Shown piece after piece: positions 6,222 through 8,936 of a DNA stretch of 8,936 bases; position 1 is the stretch's first letter, and each line of letters opens with the position of its first letter. Source of the stretch: Candidatus Methanomethylophilaceae archaeon (GTDB lineage Archaea > Thermoplasmatota > Thermoplasmata > Methanomassiliicoccales > Methanomethylophilaceae); the NCBI GenBank assembly GCA_013329105.1, contig DUKW01000112.1:1-8936 (forward strand). Direction: 5' to 3'. The notes beneath the pieces were generated by a model. The model was not told where the DNA came from. It ran no database searches and worked only from the letters and a program-made list of their open reading frames with translations. A program made the translations under genes and the position numbers.

Positions 6222-7112
6222 ATGAGTTCCCGTCTGATCGATGGCAAGGCAGTGGCCGCCGAGGTCGACGACTCCCTCAAACCACGTTTGGAAGCCCTTC
6301 GCTCCCGTGGGGTTAATCCCTGCCTAGCGGTGGTGATAGTCGGTGATGATCCCGCATCTCATGTATACGTGCGTATGAAGGGGAAGGCATGTGAGAAGTT
6401 GGGTATGAGTCACAGAACCCATGCTCTTCCTGAAAGCGTGTCGGAGGAAGATGTTTTCTCTCTAATTGATGAGCTCAATGCCGACAAAGAAGTACATGGC
6501 ATACTTTGCCAGTTGCCTCTGCCGCCTCATATTGACGAAAGGAAGGTTACAGAAAGAATAGATCCTCGAAAAGATGTTGATGCCCTTCATCCCTATAATG
6601 TAGGTCACATTCTTTTAGGGGATCCCCTTTTTCTCCCAGCCACTCCAGCAGGGATAATGAAGTTACTGGAACACACGGGCATTGGGATTGCTGGCTTACA
6701 TGCAGTGGTTTTGGGGCGGAGCAATATCGTGGGAAAACCTATTGCTGCCATGCTCATGCAGAAAGGTGTAGATGCCACGGTAACTGTGGCACATTCATAT
6801 ACTAGGGACCTCCCTGACCTGACACGTCAAGCGGATATAATCATAGCTGCAGTGGGAAAACCGCTCTTCGTAACCGCTGACATGGTTAAGAAAGGGGCAG
6901 TGGTGATCGACGTGGGTACAAACCGTATCGAGGACACATCTTCTGAGAAGGGTTACCGTCTCGTCGGTGATGTTGACTTTGAGGCCGTAAAAGAAGTCGC
7001 AAGTGCCATTACCCCATCGCCTGGAGGTGTAGGGCCCATGACCATTGCAATGCTCATGAACAATACGGTACTTGCCGCAGAGCTGTCGCTCAACGGGACT
7101 CGCAGCCTATGA
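6222..7112 (+). CDS. folD: FolD: methylene-THF dehydrogenase / methenyl-THF cyclohydrolase
   Basis: Bifunctional enzyme interconverting 10-formyl-, methenyl- and methylene-THF with NAD(P). The 296-residue length is typical. The catalytic pair is in SHVYVRMKGKAC (Y49, K53). Next come QLPLPPH (97-103), KDVDALHPYNVG (117-128, with D118 and D120), PATPAG (139-144), the nucleotide-binding LGRSNIVGKP (164-173), AHSYT, and SPGGVGPMT near residues 266-274. Two usual residues differ: Gly of the family's DVDG is Ala121, and Cys of PCTP is Ala140. R166 and the Ser of AHSYT, which in related enzymes contact the NADP phosphate, are present. It starts at ATG 6222 with an almost leaderless promoter and is divergent from fhs, the preceding step. 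kptA follows after 34 bases on the same strand, probably in the same transcript. Confidence 0.97.
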   Translation: MSSRLIDGKAVAAEVDDSLKPRLEALRSRGVNPCLAVVIVGDDPASHVYVRMKGKACEKLGMSHRTHALPESVSEEDVFSLIDELNADKEVHGILCQLPLPPHIDERKVTERIDPRKDVDALHPYNVGHILLGDPLFLPATPAGIMKLLEHTGIGIAGLHAVVLGRSNIVGKPIAAMLMQKGVDATVTVAHSYTRDLPDLTRQADIIIAAVGKPLFVTADMVKKGAVVIDVGTNRIEDTSSEKGYRLVGDVDFEAVKEVASAITPSPGGVGPMTIAMLMNNTVLAAELSLNGTRSL

Positions 7113-7137
7113 AGTTCATTCGTTAAAATCGGAGTTT

Positions 7138-7142
7138 GGTGA
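7138..7142 (+). promoter_or_regulatory. Shine-Dalgarno of kptA
   Basis: GGTGA, followed by G and then ATC, ends 4 bases before ATG 7147. It decides the start: an upstream ATG at 7072 in the same frame would overlap folD by 41 bases and add 25 residues that do not resemble the KptA N-terminus. Confidence 0.65.
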
Positions 7143-7146
7143 GATC

Positions 7147-7782
7147 ATGCTTGGGGAATGTGAGGAGCACGGATACTTTCGTGGCGACTGTTGCCCGCTA
7201 TGCGGTGAGGAAGGCAAATTTTTGATGAGCGATGAGGAGATGGAGAAAGTTGGCCGTACCATGGCCGGGATCCTGCGTCATTTCCCAGAACGTTTCAACC
7301 TGGAGATGGATGAACAGGGTTATGTGTCCATACGAGATTTGGCAGCAGCGATGCGTGAGAACAGTCGACGCTTGCATTGGCTGAGACCCCACCACATAGT
7401 TGCCCTGGCAGAGAGCGATCCGAAGGGGAGGTATGCCATTAGCAATGATAAGGTACGCGCCACATACGGTCACACCATCGATCTTGATCTGCAGCACCCT
7501 ACAGCTAACATACCTGAGAAACTATTCTACCCAGCAACGCCTGAGGAGGCAGAGATTATATTGGAAATGGGCATAATGCCATCAGACCGCAAAATGGTCC
7601 ATCTTTCTAAAACGTATGAGGACGCCTTTGCCGTTGGATCTATCCGTGTCGATGAGCCAATTATATTGGAAATCGATACAGTATCGGCAATAGCCGGGGG
7701 GGTAACTATCTCTCAAGCCGCTCGTACTGTATATCTCTGTCGCGAAATGCCGCCACAGTATCTGAGGGTGTATCATGGATAA
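7147..7782 (+). CDS. kptA: RNA 2'-phosphotransferase, Tpt1/KptA family
   Basis: Removes an internal RNA 2'-phosphate by transfer to NAD+, giving ADP-ribose 1'',2''-cyclic phosphate. The 211-residue protein begins with a small C2HC zinc-knuckle-like segment (C5, H8, C16, C19), then the RNA-binding winged-helix lobe and the ADP-ribosyl transferase lobe. The catalytic residues known from yeast Tpt1 (Arg-His, Arg, Arg) are visible: R44-H45 in GILRH, R104 in KVRATYGHT, and R167 in VGSIRVDEP. MVHLSKTYEDA (150-160) and PIILEID (171-177) are also family features. The widespread HGT motif of the NAD site reads YPAT (128-131) here, which I believe occurs in some archaeal members. It follows folD by 34 bases and precedes mmp11 by about 200. 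Archaeal tRNA splicing is not known to leave a 2'-phosphate, so its natural substrate is unclear. A damage-repair or NAD-dependent RNA-modifying role is possible. Confidence 0.9.
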   Translation: MLGECEEHGYFRGDCCPLCGEEGKFLMSDEEMEKVGRTMAGILRHFPERFNLEMDEQGYVSIRDLAAAMRENSRRLHWLRPHHIVALAESDPKGRYAISNDKVRATYGHTIDLDLQHPTANIPEKLFYPATPEEAEIILEMGIMPSDRKMVHLSKTYEDAFAVGSIRVDEPIILEIDTVSAIAGGVTISQAARTVYLCREMPPQYLRVYHG

Positions 7783-7993
7783 AAAATCATTACCCTCCCA
7801 TCGAAATGAGAACTGCATTAAGCGTGTGTCTAATGCCATGACACTGCAACATCTGAAAAGAGGGCGGACACATAATAGGGATTGCGGCGACGATAACTAT
7901 ATCCAACAGATATTGATTGGATGGAATTGTTCTAAAACAATAAGAATGTTGAACACAATCTCTGCTAAAAAACCGGTGTGCTATTATGACTGA
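7775..7993 (+). CDS. Doubtful 72-residue ORF bridging kptA and mmp11
   Basis: I do not recognise this protein. The frame starts 8 bases before the end of kptA (ATGGATAA) and ends 8 bases into mmp11 (ATGACTGA), so it fills the gap exactly as a translationally coupled gene would. GAGGGTG at 7764-7770 is a fair Shine-Dalgarno 4 bases before the ATG. The product is basic, hydrophilic, and has four scattered cysteines (about residues 14, 37, 52 and 69) without a metal-binding pattern. It has no signal peptide or membrane segment. Codon third positions are about 46 % G+C, which gives no clear coding signal. The same stretch contains several inverted repeats, so it may instead be a noncoding leader for mmp11. 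Confidence 0.3.
   Translation: MDKKSLPSHRNENCIKRVSNAMTLQHLKRGRTHNRDCGDDNYIQQILIGWNCSKTIRMLNTISAKKPVCYYD
7815..7844 (+). other. Two interlocking inverted repeats, possible pseudoknot
   Basis: GCATTA (7815-7820) pairs with TAATGC (7831-7836), and GTGTC (7826-7830) pairs with GACAC (7840-7844). The arms interleave with no base between the second and third, the layout of an H-type pseudoknot with stems of 6 and 5 pairs and crossing loops of 5 and 3. Short perfect repeats are expected by chance in this length, so a biological role is only a possibility. Confidence 0.25.
7926..7959 (+). repeat. Two neighbouring TGTT/AACA palindromes upstream of mmp11
   Basis: ATTGTT (7926-7931) and AACAAT (7936-7941) form a 6-base inverted repeat with a 4-base spacer. 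TGTT-G-AACA follows at 7947-7955, ending in CAAT. They lie 27-60 bases before the mmp11 start, where an archaeal promoter or operator would be. They could be regulator half-sites or a weak AT-rich hairpin. Confidence 0.3.
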
Positions 7994-8936
7994 GACACTC
8001 AGGCCGGATCAGGTAAAGGATAGATATGGAAAGCTGTTCTGCAAAGGATTCTACACCATTGTAGATGAAAAGAACGGCGTAGCCCAGGTAATAGAGAGAT
8101 GCATTGCCCGAGGGCCTCCAGAGTGGGACGCCGTCAACAGGAAAAGGGCAGGAGGCGTTGTGACGGATGTCAGAGTGGATGGGCACACTCTTATCATGGA
8201 CACTGTGATAGGGGAGCGAGAGCTTCATTTCGGGCCCGTTGCTGAGGACGTGGGGGGCCAAGGTCTGCGCTCTTTGCGTCTTGAGGGCGATACGGTGGTG
8301 ACCAAGTGGGTTGGTCTCGCAGGTGCTACAGTGGGTATCGGTGCCTGTATCCCTCAGGCTCCTGAAGTCATGAATACCATATATCCAGATGATTTCCATA
8401 TAGGTGGAGCCCACTGTGCAGAGGTAGAAGTTCGCAGTCCCAAGATGGTGCGCGTGATCCTCGGCGTCGATGATACGGACACAAAGGAACAGGGAGCCTC
8501 CTGGTCCATGATGTTGAAGATGGGGCAGGAATGTCCTTTTGGGCATTTCTTAGAGCATAAGATCATACAGTTGAATCCACTAGTACCGGATAAGACCACT
8601 AACTGTTGCTCTACGGCAGTGTCTTTTGCCGTAGAAGAGAAAGAGATGGCCAATCTGTTGAGCTATGCAAGAGATTTCCTGCGAGATAACCCCTATTCCG
8701 ACGACACAGTCATGGCATATTTTATGGGTCTTAAGGTACCATCAGCACTGGAGGACTTTGGTTGGCGCTGTAAGAGTGAGATATTCACAATAGATGACGC
8801 GAGAAGGGTGGCCTTAGATAACGGAATAAGTTTGTGTGAGATCACCGGTGAGAAGGGCACTATAGGGGCGGTGGCTGCCATAGGATGCTTTGACATGGGT
8901 TTACGTGCAGCCGGTTTGCCTCAAGACTTTAAATGA
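7986..8936 (+). CDS. Methanogenesis marker protein 11
   Basis: Matches the methanogenesis marker protein 11 family, found in methane-producing archaea; its biochemical role is, to my knowledge, not established. The 316-residue protein is complete. The N-terminal half (about 1-150) is family-specific. The second half contains VILGVDDTDT (157-166, acidic D162, D163, D165), then QLNPLVPDKTTN (196-207), and near the C-terminus GEKGTIGAVAAIG. These resemble the ATP-using domain of TiaS, the tRNA-Ile2 agmatidine synthase, whose GIDDTDS and LNPN-P-KTRGN motifs are of the same kind. That suggests an ATP-dependent, perhaps RNA- or cofactor-directed reaction, which is an inference. ATG 7986 has a modest GGTG site 7 bases upstream (7975-7978). 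It follows kptA on the same strand, separated by about 200 bases that hold a doubtful small ORF and inverted repeats. Its stop TGA is the last three bases of the window. Confidence 0.92.
   Translation: MTETLRPDQVKDRYGKLFCKGFYTIVDEKNGVAQVIERCIARGPPEWDAVNRKRAGGVVTDVRVDGHTLIMDTVIGERELHFGPVAEDVGGQGLRSLRLEGDTVVTKWVGLAGATVGIGACIPQAPEVMNTIYPDDFHIGGAHCAEVEVRSPKMVRVILGVDDTDTKEQGASWSMMLKMGQECPFGHFLEHKIIQLNPLVPDKTTNCCSTAVSFAVEEKEMANLLSYARDFLRDNPYSDDTVMAYFMGLKVPSALEDFGWRCKSEIFTIDDARRVALDNGISLCEITGEKGTIGAVAAIGCFDMGLRAAGLPQDFK

Noticed and set aside
7072..7146. Longer KptA start at ATG 7072
   Set aside because: Would overlap folD by 41 bases and add residues unlike the family; ATG 7147 has a Shine-Dalgarno and begins just before the C2HC segment.
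7783..7985. tRNA or other known RNA gene in the longest gap
   Set aside because: Checked both strands for a T-loop GGTTCGAATCC-like box and cloverleaf arms and found none. The hairpins present do not match a known RNA family.
7965..8546. 193-codon minus-strand frame over the kptA-mmp11 gap and mmp11
   Set aside because: Lies antisense to the well-supported marker protein 11 gene, and its translation has no recognisable motif or ribosome binding site.
1..8936. CRISPR array, insertion sequence or integration site
   Set aside because: No regularly spaced repeats, terminal inverted repeats or transposase-like frames; the genes are closely packed with intact boundaries.

Overview
The window looks archaeal and, more precisely, from a methanogen. 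The rightmost gene is methanogenesis marker protein 11, a family known from methane-producing archaea. Upstream of it is a Tpt1/KptA RNA 2'-phosphotransferase with an N-terminal zinc-knuckle-like segment. Several genes have an AT-rich TATA-like element about 25-40 bases before the start codon and little or no leader, as expected for archaeal promoters. The rest of the window is folate-based one-carbon metabolism of the bacterial (acetogen) type. A methanogen with a tetrahydrofolate C1 branch fits the Methanomassiliicoccales (Thermoplasmata) or another H2-dependent methylotrophic methanogen best. That placement is an inference, not something the sequence proves.

Layout from left to right: purH (minus, runs off the left edge); a 140-base divergent promoter region; acsE-type methyl-THF:corrinoid methyltransferase (plus); metF and metV (minus, a metV-metF operon with a 4-base overlap); a NodB-fold deacetylase/deformylase-like protein (plus); fhs formate-THF ligase (minus); folD (plus); kptA (plus); a doubtful 72-codon ORF bridging the next gap; and mmp11 (plus), whose stop codon is the last three bases of the window. 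Gene pairs alternate in direction. The convergent pairs acsE/metF and NodB/fhs overlap by 11 and 17 bases at their 3' ends. The divergent pairs purH/acsE, metV/NodB and fhs/folD share short promoter regions.

Together Fhs, FolD, MetF/MetV and AcsE make up the whole tetrahydrofolate methyl branch of the Wood-Ljungdahl pathway (formate, formyl-, methenyl-, methylene- and methyl-THF, then methyl-corrinoid). PurH consumes the 10-formyl-THF this branch would supply, so the block is a coherent C1-folate island. Flux could run from formate towards methyl groups, or from methyl-corrinoid back to formyl-THF for purine synthesis and possibly ATP; the sequence cannot settle which. No corrinoid protein, CO dehydrogenase or redox partner for MetVF is encoded in the window. 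kptA and mmp11 are not obviously tied to C1 metabolism.

Non-ATG starts are frequent: CTG is the best-supported start for purH, TTG for metV and GTG for metF, each with a Shine-Dalgarno sequence. I found no tRNA, rRNA, CRISPR array, insertion sequence or other mobile element.
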